From Clarkia xantiana subsp. parviflora (lineage: Eukaryota > Streptophyta > Magnoliopsida > Myrtales > Onagraceae): a stretch of 64,000 nucleotides of DNA. A program made the position numbers and the translations under genes. Of this stretch, positions 33,264-45,578 are shown one piece after another (the first letter of the stretch is position 1; every line of letters begins with the position of its first letter). Where the stretch lies: positions 25,349,774 through 25,413,773 of the forward strand of contig JAPTYO010000001.1 of NCBI GenBank assembly GCA_036873135.1, in the 5' to 3' direction. Under the pieces are notes generated by a model that saw nothing but the letters and a program-made list of their open reading frames with translations, was not told the origin of the DNA and did no database searches.

Positions 33264-34369
33264 GCTCCCACTCGTCGGAATGGGAGGGTGCCTGTTAATG
33301 TATTGTCGTCCAAATCCGCATCAACATTTCTCTCCTTTGATATGCTCCTTGATTTCGAACAGTTCATACGAGGTTTGCCATGCGACCGGCGGATACGACG
33401 GGCATCGTGCTACTCATCTGTTTGGAGTATTGTAGCGCCCGCGGAACGTTAATTCCCTTTTCTCCAATCAACCTGTTATAAACAACATTTATATTGTACC
33501 GCATTGTATCCTAGGTCAACTGTTAATTCTTCTTTTTCCTATTTTCCACATAGGAACACTTCTTCAAGGTATCCGTACAAGTATTCACAACCTTCAACTA
33601 ATATCCGGTTGGTGGCCACCTAGTGAATACAAGAGTCGGTGAATTACAGGTGAAGTTGACCATCCCCATCGCTCATATCCTTAGTCAGACCCAACTGGTT
33701 TCCAAAGACGTGGTCACTGGGCCTTTTTGTTTAGCACTAAGCTCGTACGCCGGGAAGCGAGCATTGAGCCTGACCTTAGATATGAGTTCTGAGTCCGTGA
33801 GGATACTTAAGGTGCCTCTTTATAAGGCTCCTGGGATCAATCACAGGCTCGAGGTGAAGAAGTTTGTGCCCGCCAGACTCACGAGGATTCCTTCCTAGCA
33901 CAACTGAGTTGTGACCCCGTGGTCGAACGTGGCATGTGTAGTATGAAGCACGCGTTGATAGCATACCTAAATGTCAATCATGCAATCACAGATTCTCATC
34001 TGGCCTAGAATGTGGTTAAATGACGAACGAAGTTCATTACGTCGATATGCAAAACGAAGATCACGTCGAGTTACTTTGAAACTAGATAATCGTCTTGCTT
34101 AATCAGGTTTACCCCCTGACTCTTAGCCAATCTTTTTTGGTGGAGGCCTCCCTTCACAGCAAGACGACCGTACCTGTGTGACTAGGTAAGGTCAACATTC
34201 GACATAGTTTAGCAGAGGATTGCGTCCTCCTACGACTTAGTTTATAGACCGTAAATATGATGTAATCAAAAAATTATGGCGTCGATATATCATAAACTCA
34301 GTTGCAATTCTTTCGTTTACAAAATGTAAATTTCTAATATCAAAATGCTATCACAGATACATTCCATTT
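33264..34369 (-). other. Element E 3' noncoding region and polypurine tract
   Basis: Homologous to the 3' regions of C, D and H, with the purine tract GAGTGGGAGC next to the LTR on the minus strand. The plus-strand open stretch 33623-33898 has a weak equivalent in C (32050-32238, minus) but begins with GTG and is broken in H, so I do not call a gene. Confidence 0.7.
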
Positions 34370-35041
34370 CTAAACCCTACATAATCCAAGCAGTTTTACA
34401 TGCTTTTCGAATATGTCACTGCGTAGTGGTTTAGTTAATGGGTGCGCCACCAAGTTATTGGTGGACAAGTATTCCATAGTGATTATATTGTCTACTACTA
34501 TTAAAATTTAGCATGAAATTATTTCACATCAATGTGTTTGGTCCTACTATAGTACTTCGGATTCTTAACTGCCGCAATGGCTGCTTGACTGTCAAAGAAG
34601 ACCTTCACAGGTTTATTCTCAAGATCACCACCAAGCAGTGCAGTTAGAAGCTTTTTGAGCCAGACCGCTTCTTGTGCATTCTTAGAGAGAGCTACGAATT
34701 CTGATTCCATCGTGGACAGCGCGACACAGGTTTGCTTCTTGTTCGTCCATGAAATGGCGGCATTAGCAAGGAGGAACACTCACCATGTAGTGGACTTACG
34801 ATCATCCGGATCGCCACCATGGTCGGCGTCACCGTAACCGGTCAATTCTAACTTTTTACCCTCATAGCACAGTGCGTAGTCGGCAGTACCTTTAGATAAC
34901 GAATTATTCGTTTTACATCCTTTAATTATTGATAGCCAGGATCTGATTGGAAACATGCTACTAGGCCCACGGCGTAACAGATATCTGGACAGGTGCATTG
35001 CATGGCGTACATCAAACGACCGACCATGCTTAAATACTTTG
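34370..35041 (-). pseudogene. Element E RNase H
   Basis: Minus-strand fragments 35055-34780 (KGTADYALCYEGKKLELTGY, DADHGGDPDDRKSTT) and 34779-34519 ([37 protein letters not shown]). A stop follows HIDVK. The C-terminal end near 34374 reads as the family LGLCRV before the stop at 34370. Frameshifts near 34780 and a premature stop near 34515 break it. Upstream it is separated from its RT (54913 onwards) by H. Confidence 0.87.
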
Positions 35042-35046
35042 CACCC

Positions 35047-35619
35047 TGTTAGCATATGGTGACGTGGCGCCGTAATTGGTAGCCCGTTAATGCTAAGGAA
35101 ATTACCTAAGTTAATTAGGTAATTATCACATTAGGCTAATTGGGCCAAACCCAATCCCTAATTGACATGGGAGGCCCAATTGGGCCTCCCCCTTTAATAG
35201 CAAGGTTCGGCCGAATGTTGTCCCACATTGTTTGGAGTGGACTTTTGTCCACACCACCAATCCTATATATAGGTGACTCACCTAAGGGGTTTATACATCA
35301 TTCATAATAAGAAGTACCTTCATTGAGGAACTTGAGAGAAACCCTATCACCCCCTTATTTGATATTTTCGGCACATCTTAGTCCGAGGTTCTGTCCCTGT
35401 TGAAGAATCGATCAGAGGCTTTGTTGTGGAGCTTACACCGCGTAGGACTTCTTCTCACGAAGAACTTGTACGTGGTTCCGACCGGAGGATCAGAATTCCC
35501 TCCACGACGTTCCTGGGCAGGAAAGCTAAAAGGTATGTGTACACTATTCCGCAGCGTAGTTAGATTACTTGCAAGTACACGTTTAGCATTCCGTAGTATT
35601 ACGTCCTCGTAATCCAACA
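35047..35619 (+). repeat. Element H 5' LTR (573 bp)
   Basis: TGTTAGCATATGGTGACGTG to CGTAATCCAACA. In order it holds a 22-bp palindrome GGGAGGCCCA...TGGGCCTCCC (35169-35190), TTCGGCCGAA (35206-35215), the inverted repeat GTGGAC-TTTT-GTCCAC (35237-35252) and a TATATATA box (35264-35271). Confidence 0.93.
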
Positions 35620-35620
35620 G

Positions 35621-35632
35621 TGGTATCAGAGC
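35621..35632 (+). other. Element H primer binding site
   Basis: TGGTATCAGAGC one base after the LTR; tRNA-iMet type. Confidence 0.92.
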
Positions 35633-36139
35633 AAGGTTAGGAGTTCTTAAATTTTTTATAAACTGATGTTCTTGAGTTTTAAAAAAATTCAAAATTTTCA
35701 TGTTCATGAACACCATGAATAATCCGAAATTTTTAAGTAAATTTCATGTGTTTGATCTTTAAAAACTTAAAATTTTCAAAATTTACATGTTTTTTATAGA
35801 TCAAAACCGAATTTTCATGTTCAAATTTAGGTTTGATGTTCATGATCTTCAAGAACACCATGAGTTTTATCAAGAACATATTTTGGATTAATCATCAAGT
35901 TAGGATTTGATCTTAAAATTTGACAACTTTTCCAAACTTACATGTTTGTGTCGAAAATTACTAGGGGAATTTTATGTAAAAAAAAATTAATTTTCTTGGA
36001 CACCAAGTAATGAAAAATTCGGCACAAATATCTAAAGATATATGTTGCCATTTTTAAATTTTATTAATAGGTAACTATATATCTATAAGTTGGAATACGG
36101 ATAGGTTCATAATATAATATTGTAAAAGATATTAACTAT

Positions 36140-36181
<42 letters not shown>

Positions 36182-36376
36182 ATAGGGATAATATATATTG
36201 ATAGATTTAGTTACTATAAAAGATTAAGAAAATATAGTGTCTACATATTTTAATCCCTAAAGATATATTTGACAATAATAAATAAATATATATATATATA
36301 TATATAGGTGTCGAATATTTTATATATATACATATATTGTTGATTGATTTACATCTTAAAGATAGAATCTTGAAAA

Positions 36377-36458
<82 letters not shown>

Positions 36459-37797
36459 GCCGAATTATATATATATATTAGCAATGTTGGAAATTATTTT
36501 AAATAATTAATATTTCTTGTTGGCTAAGTTAAGATTTTAGTGGACTTTAAAACTCTACTTAGCCCACAAAGACATATTTCGGCCAAAACCCTAGGGTTTA
36601 TGGGCCGGTCCAATTGCTAAACCGGAGTGGGTAAAACCAATCCGGGTTCTTAATCGGGTCGACCTAGTCGGGTCGGGTCGGGCCAAGGTAACTAAAATGA
36701 ACCTAACCTAACCGGTTTTGAGTGATAAACCGAACCACAATCTTATTTTATTGAACCGTTTCGGACCAAACCGGATTTTTAAAATCGGACCGACTTGAAC
36801 CGGATTTTAAATTGAACCGAACCAAATTTTTAAATTTCTCAGAAATTTTTAAAAATATTCAATAAAATAGGATGTCAAATTTTAATCCAAAATATTTTCG
36901 AACTTTAAATTTAACCTAAAGAGTGCTCTTAGGGTTTGCGTTTTAACACGTTTTTCGGTTAAAACCCTAATACCTAGTTTCGATTATGGGGATGGATCGA
37001 GGATATGCATGTTTTTGGGACTGGATTAAATTAGTGGGCTGGATTGCAATTGTTTACTTTCTGCTACATATATATTAGAATTGTCGTCTTGACTCAATCA
37101 AGCAAGCTGGATATTAATTGTGAGCATTGAGCTCTGGGATTTAAATATATGTATTGCGCAATAGGATAGACATGCTATGTTGATTGAAAGTTCTTAGAAT
37201 CCATATCTAGAAATGTCGCATGATTGATTGTAAGCATGAATTGCAAATCAGCCCCTAATATTTTCAAAACGTTTTAAACTGAAAATTCCAGTCGTCAATT
37301 ATGCATGATTTGTGCGGATGTTGCATGTTTTGACACGTATGATAGGATGTTCAAGGATAGAAAGCATGTTATAATTTACTTTACGTAGAATTATATATGC
37401 TAGGAACATTAAGACGCATGACGCATAAGCATGTTTTGGTTTGTTCGATTTTATTGCATAATATTGTATTATGCATGCGTAAATTATCGGATAATTCCTT
37501 TTAAAATTATAAGGGCCTTGGGAAAGCCAAGATCGGGTATGCTTATTTGAAAATTCCCGTTCCGGTAATTTGCAATATAATAACTGTTTTCAAAAGACTG
37601 ATCTATTAAATTGAAGACGACGATAGTGTGAATTCTTTCACGACACCCCCTTCTCTCGGTTTACTGATGATCGGTTTGGTTTAGTGACTGAAGGATCACT
37701 ATTTGTCGTATTCCAACTTAATAGATAATCCGATGTTTGCAATTCTGTCAAAATGTTGTCTTCTTGAATTTGCATAATTATCAATGTATTAGTTTTC
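35633..37797 (+). other. Element H leader (about 2.2 kb)
   Basis: (TA)n microsatellites at about 36143-36177, 36285-36306 and 36380-36454, the last one about 75 bases. The CCGGTT/ACCGAACC tract is at about 36600-36840. The conserved hairpin CTTGG-GAAAG-CCAAG is at 37517-37531 and the AAATT...AATTT inverted repeat at 37551-37571, 267 bases before the gag ATG. No coding region is seen. Confidence 0.73.
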
Positions 37798-38240
37798 ATG
37801 GCTAAGTCGGTACGCTTCTATGAACCTTGTAATCTTGATGGTATAAATTATGATGAACGTAAGAAATATGTATTGGACTCCTCTCTGCTACTATTCCGAA
37901 AAGCGGAGAGGACAACTACGAATGAATTCAGTAGTTCGTATGATTTTGACAATGAGAGATGAACGTGATAGTTTATTTCCCAAGAATTGGAGTAAGTTCT
38001 TTGATGATCTGAATGCATATGTAGTGACACATTCAACATTGGTTAAAGGGGGTTGAAGAAGACTTCAATTACAACCAGACAATGTCAAAGCTTGGTGTCC
38101 CTTTGCATCTGCCTCGATAGAAGCAAGGATGCTAAAGCTAGAAATGTTTCGGTTGAATGTGATGTTCTTTTCTTTATCCATGGATGCCGGTGAAAAATCC
38201 GTTCAAAACCTTCGCAATGAAAGGTCAACATGGAAAAGAT
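37798..38240 (+). pseudogene. Element H gag remnant
   Basis: ATG 37798 opens MAKSVRFYEPCNLDGINYDE, the family Gag N-terminus. The frame stops after about 63 codons, and the remainder continues in another frame with WSKFFDDLNAYVVTHSTLVK (to 38056). The rest, up to about 38240, matches the gag region of D with stops. Non-functional. Confidence 0.75.
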
Positions 38241-39790
38241 GCATAAGGTTGCCTTACATTGACATGATTCAATAACCTTGAGTCTAGTTAAGTAAAGGAA
38301 CCAAGGCAGTGAAGCGACAACCTTCTCAGCTCACCACAAGAGATCATCTGCAGTCAATTGTGATTCATATATCATGAAGTGAACTAGACCGTAAAAGGTT
38401 TTATATGATAATCCCGTGGTTCAAACCCTGTTAATAAAGTGTGTCTAAAACACGCCTCGTATGACATGTATATAAAGCCGTGAAACGCTTTATTTGAACA
38501 GAAAACATTTGATATGATTCACTAGTGAATTTAATCAGATGTGATGTTCAACATGACTTAAAGTTCAGATATGTATGGATCGAACATGAGACTTTCAAAT
38601 CAAGAACCCTACTATTGTCATTTATCATTCGTTGTTCGTCTAAATTATTAAAATTTTGGTTATTTTGAAATTCGGAGTTATTGAATAAAAAAATCGTTGC
38701 TCGTTAGAAGCACAATTTGCTTATCAGTTTAACGTTCCGGTTAAAGGGAACGATCTGAAACGATAATTCAAACCTACGGGTTAGAACCAAAATTTCGGCC
38801 AGGTAAAAATATGGTCAAACAAGACAAAACGATTCACATACTCCGTCATCTCAGTCAGATCAAACTGAACTGAATAAATCCATCGATCGCATAGTTCCAA
38901 TAGGGTAGACCAACTTAACTCCTCATGCTTGTTAGTACTCCATTAAATGATATATCCTGAAATAATGTGCATGTAAAACCAATTAAATTGATTTAAATTT
39001 GGAAACGAAACGATTTAAACCACGGGATAAACTGGTTTTAGGCGCCACGCGCGCGTGTACCCCGAAAAACGGAACACATCGTTACAAAGTACAAATTTAA
39101 TAATGAAGTGTTTTAATAAATGAATGCTGAGTTTTCGTTTGTAATTCTTTGGAAATAACTCAACGATGACTACTGTGGTTAGAGGTATGCTTCAATGCTA
39201 CTACAATCTAGTAGTTTGTCAACTAAAGCATTAAAGCGAGAGTTTAAATGCATAGTCCATGAGGTGGATAAGTCCCTGGATGAGTTAACAAAGGAAAGGA
39301 AGTAGTCAGTAAAACGACTCTCCCACTATAAGCCTTGAACGAATACTTTAGCTAAAGAAATCATACCATTAAAAACTTCAAGGAACATAGTTTAAAATTA
39401 CATTATGTTAGAGTTCAACATTAATTGTTCCTACGGATGAAATTAAGTTGACTCATATTAATGTAACACTATGTTCTAATAAAATCGGTTGATGCGTTAC
39501 CATAAAAGCTAAGGAATGATACGGGTGAAACCTTATCATTAAACTGCATTAATTTGCGGATTAAACAAGTATTTAATAAGATTACGGTCTACTCTTAAAA
39601 TGATACAAGTTAAAATTAGCTTGGATTAATGGTACTGTGTTCGAACATGACACATTTTAGAAATATGAGGGTGGATTTCCAATGCTTTGCGAAACGAAAT
39701 GGACAATAGTACTGATCGAACCATTAATGGATAACGGAGATTCTCAGGTCCCAGTTACTTCGAGTGGGAGAATTGATACAGCATAAGTGT
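38241..39790 (+). other. Element H non-coding spacer between gag and hinge (about 1.5 kb)
   Basis: Collinear with the spacers in C, D and E. Stops in all frames and no protease or integrase motif found. Confidence 0.65.
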
Positions 39791-41040
39791 TTGATATGGT
39801 AAATGATGATGGAGACGTCTTCATAATAAATCCAGTGGGAGGGCTCACTCCCCCTCACATATAATCATCACTAAATGCAAATGCGAATCAAGTCGAACCT
39901 GATAATCATAATGCTGAACTAACACAGCTATCCATTATTCCTAGTGGGAGGGAAACGACCAACTTGGTTCCAGATCCTAGTGATCAAGGAATACATCTCG
40001 GAGGTAAAATTCTGAGACCGAGAGGCCATCCTGAGAAAGTTGTAGATCAAAGTTCTAGCACGGCCATTGTTCCCAGTGGGAATGATGCTCCGATAAGAAG
40101 CATTATTCCGAGTGGGAGTAGCGATCAAACTATAGATGGGATTAACGAGCCTAGACATAGGCAACGAAGTTCTGTCAGAGAAGTGTCCCATCAAGTGAGA
40201 CATTCGTTCACGAACCAGTGACTGTTCAGCAAACAATGGAAGAACCTCAAACGATAGAATGGAGGAAAACAATGGAGGATGAAATAAGCCTAAATGAGAA
40301 CAAATTCGGTTTCGGTTTTTAGTTGATTGATCTGCTAACCGCAGAACTAGAAAGTGAAATTTTAGAACTCACTACTGATGGAAAGTTGAGTGGTTCAAAA
40401 CTCAAATGATTGCGAAATGGATATACCCAAATTCACGGAATGGACTTTGATGAAGCAAACTCACCAACTATGCGTTACACCACAGTTAGGGCTGCCCTTG
40501 CCCATGAATGCAAGCCTCGATCTCGAGCATGCATTAAATGGATGTTAAGACCACACCTCTCCACATAAACCTGGAGGAAGAGATCTATATGGAGCAGCCA
40601 GAGGGTTTTAATACTCCTGGCAAAGAACGTAAAGTTTGCAAACTCCAAAGGTCTATTTAAGGTCTTAAACAGTCGTCTCGGCAATGGTATCGCAGATTCC
40701 ACGAGGAAATCGTCGAAACGGATTTGTGAATCTTCACGAGGATCCTTGCGTATACACTAAGACCTATGAGTCTAAGTATGTCATCATAACACTATACGTA
40801 GATGACATACTCATTGTTGCGAACGACGTGAGTTTCATGAACAAATCAAAGTCATGGTTAGCGTCAGCATTTGAGATGAAAGACATGAGAGAGGCCACGT
40901 ACATCTTAGGCGTTAAGATTGCCCGAGATCGTGCCGCCCAGAAATTGTGTCTGTCTCAAGAATATTATATCAACAAACTGTTGAAAAGATTCAAAATGCT
41001 CGATGCTAAACCCGTGGATACGCCGGTTGTGTTCGGGTGA
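39791..41040 (+). pseudogene. Element H hinge and reverse transcriptase
   Basis: Hinge 39820-40221 (NPVGGLTPP; VPDPSDQGIHLGGKILRPRG). RT begins near 40430 with fragments in changing frames (FTEWTL-type start, EEIYMEQPEGF, GLKQSSRQW). It is open from 40684 to 41040 with GFVNLHEDPCVYTKTYESKY, catalytic YVDDILIVAND, EATYILGVKIARDRAAQK and LCLSQEYYINKLLKRF. It stops at 41038-41040 (TGA). Confidence 0.86.
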
Positions 41041-41616
41041 GCGCTGTCAAAGCGTGATGGACCGAAAAACCAGCAGCAGCGTGAACAGATGAAGGGGGCA
41101 GGGTACCTAAGCATGGTAGGGAGTCTTATGTACGCCATTCTATGTACTCGGCCAGATATCTGTTAGGCTGTGGGCCTAGTAGCAAGATTCCAATCAGATC
41201 CTAGTTATCAACATCTAAAGGCCGTAAAACGAATTATGAGGTATCTGAAAGGTACTGCCGACTATGATCTGTGCTATAAGGACAAGAAAATAGAATTGAT
41301 CGGTTATAGTGACGCCGACCACTGTGGCGATCCAGATGATCGTAAGTCCACCATAGGAGGAGTTTTCCTTCTTTTTAATGCTGCCATATCTTAGGTAAGC
41401 AAGAAGCAATCATGTGTCGCGCTTTCCACTATAGAATCGGAATTCGTTGCCCTTTCTAAAAACGCACAAGAAGCAGTCTGGCTAAAAAGGCTTCTTACTG
41501 CATTGATTGGCACTAGCAAAGAGAGTAATCCTGTCAAGGTATATTCCGACAGTCAGGCAGCCATTGCAGCAGTTAAGAATCCAAAGTACCATAGTAGGAC
41601 CAAACACATTGATGTG
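41041..41616 (+). pseudogene. Element H RNase H, part before the G insertion
   Basis: Fragments include AVKRIMRYLKGTADYDLCYK, ELIGYSDADHCGDPDDRKST (open 41170-41394), then after a stop [20 protein letters not shown] and [17 protein letters not shown]. It ends at THIDV, where G is inserted; atgtg (41612-41616) is the TSD. It continues at 53071. Confidence 0.87.
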
Positions 41617-42312
41617 TGTTGGATCACGATGGAACTCCGGCACGGATCTTGACGGCAATCCTAGCTCCTTTGCTCCACGCAATCCTGCAAGAGGGGATAG
41701 ACCGGGGGTGACCCAGAATCCCTCTCCGATGCTTAAATGAGTACTTCGTCTGACTGGCAAGTAACAGATATCAAAGTGTATTCAACTCAACGTAAATTAT
41801 CTGAGGTAACCTCCTGCCCTTTTATAGGCAAAGAGATGCCTCAGGTACCTGGCGAACCGTTAGGGGTGGTTAGCCCGTATCCCGTATATCTCGTACATGA
41901 TCTCGCGTATCTTAGCCATGCCCCGCGTATCTCGGCCACGCTCCGTGTATCTTAACCACGTTCCGCGTATCTCGGCCACGCCCCGCATATCTTGGCTTTT
42001 TCCTCTGATAACGAGTCCCGACTCCCGTCGGGGACTCCAGAGTTATCTCGTTGTGTCACCGCTCGGGGCCCCTCGTCATCGTGACAGGGCCTATCATTCT
42101 CAGGGATTCATCATCGGGGCCTACTTAAAGGCTTCTCATCGGGAGCTTCCAGCTCCACTGTCGGGACCGACTCTGTCGGGACCTTGCTTCGTCGGGACTC
42201 CCTTCATCGGGACCCTCCTCCTAGGTCATCTTGACCTTTACTCTGGGCCTGGTGGGCCTGTTTGCCGTTTCCTCGCCGTTAAGGGGCCTGACGGCTGTAG
42301 TCGGACCCATCA
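41617..42312 (-). repeat. Element G 3' LTR (696 bp)
   Basis: Plus-strand TGTTGGATCACGATGG to GGACCCATCA; on the minus strand it reads TGATGGGTCC...GATCCAACA. Nearly identical to 52374-53070. It contains repeated CGTATCTCGGCCACG and GTCGGGAC words. Confidence 0.95.
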
Positions 42313-42324
42313 TTTGCCCCCAAG
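42313..42324 (-). other. Element G polypurine tract
   Basis: The minus strand reads TTGGGGGCAAA directly before the 3' LTR, the expected plus-strand primer. Confidence 0.75.
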
Positions 42325-42518
42325 ACATGAGGGACTTTTAGTTCGTCGTGTCTTCCAACTCCCGATTTTCCAATACTAGAGTCGGGGATCTGTTCCTTGG
42401 TTCAGTTACTTAATTTATCAGTCTTCTCCTCTACGTTTCCTCAGGGTTTTGTAGATAACTGCTATATCCCAAAGGTCTCTTCGGTTTTCTAGTGCATTAA
42501 ATGCAGCAGATAAGGGAG

Positions 42519-42704
42519 TGACGTTTTCGACCCACGTGCCTGATTTTTCGCGCCTGTCCTTTTCTGAAAAGTGCTTTTCAGGCCGTTTCATCATTACGCC
42601 CGTTGTCCTTCTGCACGTTTCATCTCAACGGTCCAGATTAAGACTCTTCGACTTCGACGACTCGGATCGAAGTGTCCTTTCAACCGTCTCTTTCGACTAT
42701 AAAA
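42519..42704 (+). promoter_or_regulatory. Probable promoter of the G antisense gene
   Basis: On the plus strand, between the 3' LTR and the antisense gene, lie TGACGT (42519-42524, as-1/TGACG type), a G-box CACGTG (42533-42538) and a TATA box TATAAAA (42698-42704). The TATA box is about 165 bases upstream of the ATG. The spacing and order are those of an ordinary plant RNA polymerase II promoter and differ from the LTR promoter. Motifs are seen; activity is inferred. Confidence 0.6.
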
Positions 42705-42866
42705 CCCTAGCCACAGTCATAATTTAACTTTTACCGTCTTCGAATTCTCAAAAGCTCTCTGCGATTCCTCTGCAATTCCAAGCTCTGTGATTTCGAAGGT
42801 CTTTGGAGTCTCTCCGATCATCTTTCCGGCGACATCCTGTTCATCTCCTTCAACCTCTACTTCATT

Positions 42867-45578
42867 ATGTCTGGTAAGGAAACCCTCTTCGTTGCTTGTC
42901 CGTCTTTTTCTTTCTAATTTTTCCCAGAGTCCCACTGTATTTTCTTGCCCTGGTTGCTTTTCAGACAGCGGTTCCAGCTCCGAGGGGAGAAAACCCTTTA
43001 AATTTGACTATGCTCCAAATGAGATTTCCACTACTGCTTATGATGCAGCTCTCCGAGAGGGTTGCATCACCATCACCTGGGAACCTCGTTTCCCGTATCC
43101 TCGACATCGTCCCTCGAGTGACCCTGAGGTTACTCGTCCCCAGAAAGGGGAGGTATTTGTCTCTACGGGACAAATATCAGCGGGGATCAGGTTCCCCTTT
43201 TGTGGTAGCCTGGTCGAGCTGTGCCATCATTATAGAACACACCCCACTACCTTCTCTCCTCATGCCATCCGTATCTGGAACGCCTTTCAAGTCCTCTGTC
43301 TTCGACAGAAATGGGTCTACAGCCTCCAACTCTTCCGGACCTTCTATGGGCTGAAGTGCAACGAGGCGGGGGTTTGTGCCTTCTACCCTCGGATGCCCAA
43401 GTGGAGTAAGCAGCAGCTTGCCCGGCACGGTTGGACCAGTGACACCTGGAAGGTGGTCAAGGGTCGGGGACTCTTGATCGATGCAGGGTCCGACAATAGT
43501 AGCTGGAAGAGGAGCTACTTCTTTATCCGTCACTCCTCCATTCCCTGGCCTCGCTGGGAGGTGGTAGCAGACCCTCCGCCTGCTTTTCACACTTATGCTG
43601 ATGAGGATTTTGAGACTCTCCAGCTTATCCAGCTCTATCGGTGGGAGGAGTCTTACACTCCTCTCAACGCCAACTCACTAGTGGAGCGGGACCTGGTGCA
43701 CGCCGGGGTCCGACTCCTCGACATTGTTTCTGGGGGCCAACTCTTCGACGGTCCTTCCAATATGGTTCCTTGGGTAAACTTCTAACTCTTTCTTTGTTTA
43801 CTGTTTGCAGCCAAGAAGGTATCTGTGCTGACCGATCTGTTCCTTAAGCAGGGGGAGACTGATGCTGTCCGCCCCTCGCGGAAGAGGAAGTCTGCCAAGA
43901 AGGCTGCTGCCAGGTCGGGGTCTCCTTCAGCGGAGCAGCCCAAGCGGACGCGGGTGGATCTGGACCAGCTCTTCGATGTCCATAATGCTGAAGAAGGTAA
44001 ACAACTCCGACTTGCTATTAAATCGTATAAAAGGATGGTCCCGTCGGATTTGATTTCCTCGACCAAGGAAGGCCGCATTGCTGATGTCAAAAGAATCCTT
44101 CGAGGCGAAACTCCCCGAGTCTTGAAGGCAGGCTACTATCATTACCGCGGGAAGGATCAATACGTCTCCCGACGTATCATTTGGTGTAAGAATCCCGATG
44201 AACTTCCTGACTACCTTTCTGAAGCTCTTCATCCTCCAGGTGCAGGTCGCTCGGGAGCTTCCTCGGGTACCGCAGCTTCCGCAGATGCACCGCCTCCAGC
44301 GGGGGTGCCTTCCTCAGCTGGAGAGAAGGCACCATCTGGCGAACAGTTTCGTCAGGTGGAGACTCTGGACTCCTCCGAGGAGACCGGCGGGGCTGACCCC
44401 CCTCAACAGCGTCGGAAGGCGGGGCAATCCCCCTTGAAACCAACCCCTCAGGGGCCGCCTCCTTCGTCTCCTCCGCAGCAGCGGGAGCTCTCACATATCC
44501 ACGACTTCTCTCCCTCCCCTGTTCGGGCCGAGACGGAGGCGTGCCCTTCCCTTCCTCGTCCTATCTCTCCCCTTGCTCTCGATGGGGACTTCTACAGGCC
44601 CTTCAATTCTTCACAGGCGAATGCCCCTTGGACTCCTATCCAGACGCTTCAGGGAGTCCCGCTTACACAAGGGGAACGGGACCAGGAGTTGGCCCTACAT
44701 CTGCTGGCGGGTTCTATCCTGCCTTCTATGCGGCATCCGATTTACCTCAATCGGACACATATGCAGCGGGATATCAGGGATATGGCTGTGCGCCGCGTAG
44801 AGGTGAGACTTTGCTTCTTTCTTGTTGATGGTAGATCGAGTCGTTTGTTCATTAACATTTTTCCTTTTTATTGCAGGATCTCGGGGACTACAACCGCCTC
44901 ATCGGGTATATTATTACCTATGATGAGGCCCGGGAGCGGGACCGAGGGGTCCGCGAGCAGCTTCAGGCGGATCTCAAGGCCTTCCAGTCTCTGGAGGGGA
45001 AGTTTGTCAAGGAGCAGGCTGCCCTTAATCAGAAGATTCGGGATCTTCAGCAGCAGATCGCGGACTTCGAGGGGCTCTTGAGGCAAGAGCGGCAGGAGCG
45101 GGGGGTGATTGTGGACAGGCTGACTCAGGAGAAGAAGGCTGCCGAGGACCAACTGGTTCTTGAGAAGAAATCTTTGGAGGAGCTAATCGCGGGGTTTCCT
45201 GCGCAGCTGGCCGAAGCGGAGGAAAAGGGTCGGGAGGACTATCGGAGGTCGGCAGGTTTTCAAGCTGATGCCATGAAGTTCTTTGGCGCAGAGGTGGAGA
45301 ACACTCTCTTCAACGTGGTTGAGGAACTCCACCTGGAGTATGGCGACGCCATCAACTTCGACAAGTCTCCTTCCCTCGCTCCCTTTGCGAAGAAGTATTT
45401 TACTCTTTCCGAGGAGAGTGACGAGGGGAATACTCCCGTAATTGTCGAAGACGCTTCTGAACTTCCAAGTGCGGACGCCCCGATAACTAATCCTCCCGAA
45501 GCCAATCCTGTGGATCCCTCTGCTACTGACTCCGCGGACCCAGCTGCTGCCAATGCTGCCGACAAGGATCAAGCTTGA
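42867..45578 (+). CDS. Element G antisense multi-exon gene (Transposase_28-like N-terminus, coiled-coil C-terminus)
   Basis: Function unknown. It runs opposite to gag-pol, between the 3' LTR and pol. Proposed exons: 42867-42873, 42965-43773, about 43816-44802 and 44877-45578 (stop). Introns 1 (91 bases) and 3 (74 bases) are clean T-rich GT-AG introns in correct phase. The second gap (37-42 bases) is very short, and the usual CAG acceptor at 43808-43810 would break frame, so an AAG acceptor or a small deletion is likely. The N-terminal 270 residues (RFPFCGSLVELCHHY, HAIRIWNAFQVLCLRQKW, WKRSYFFIRHSS) resemble plant 'putative gypsy type transposon' proteins (PF04195). The middle is basic, then Pro/Ser-rich. 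The last exon is a coiled coil (KIRDLQQQIADFEGLLRQER) with an acidic tail. About 830 residues in total. No nuclease motif is seen. Confidence 0.82.

Noticed and set aside
32050..33898. Small antisense ORF (NTRVGELQVKLTIPIAH) present in the 3' regions of C (32050-32238) and E (33623-33898)
   Set aside because: It starts with GTG, has an in-frame stop in H and different continuations. Shared family ancestry explains the similarity.
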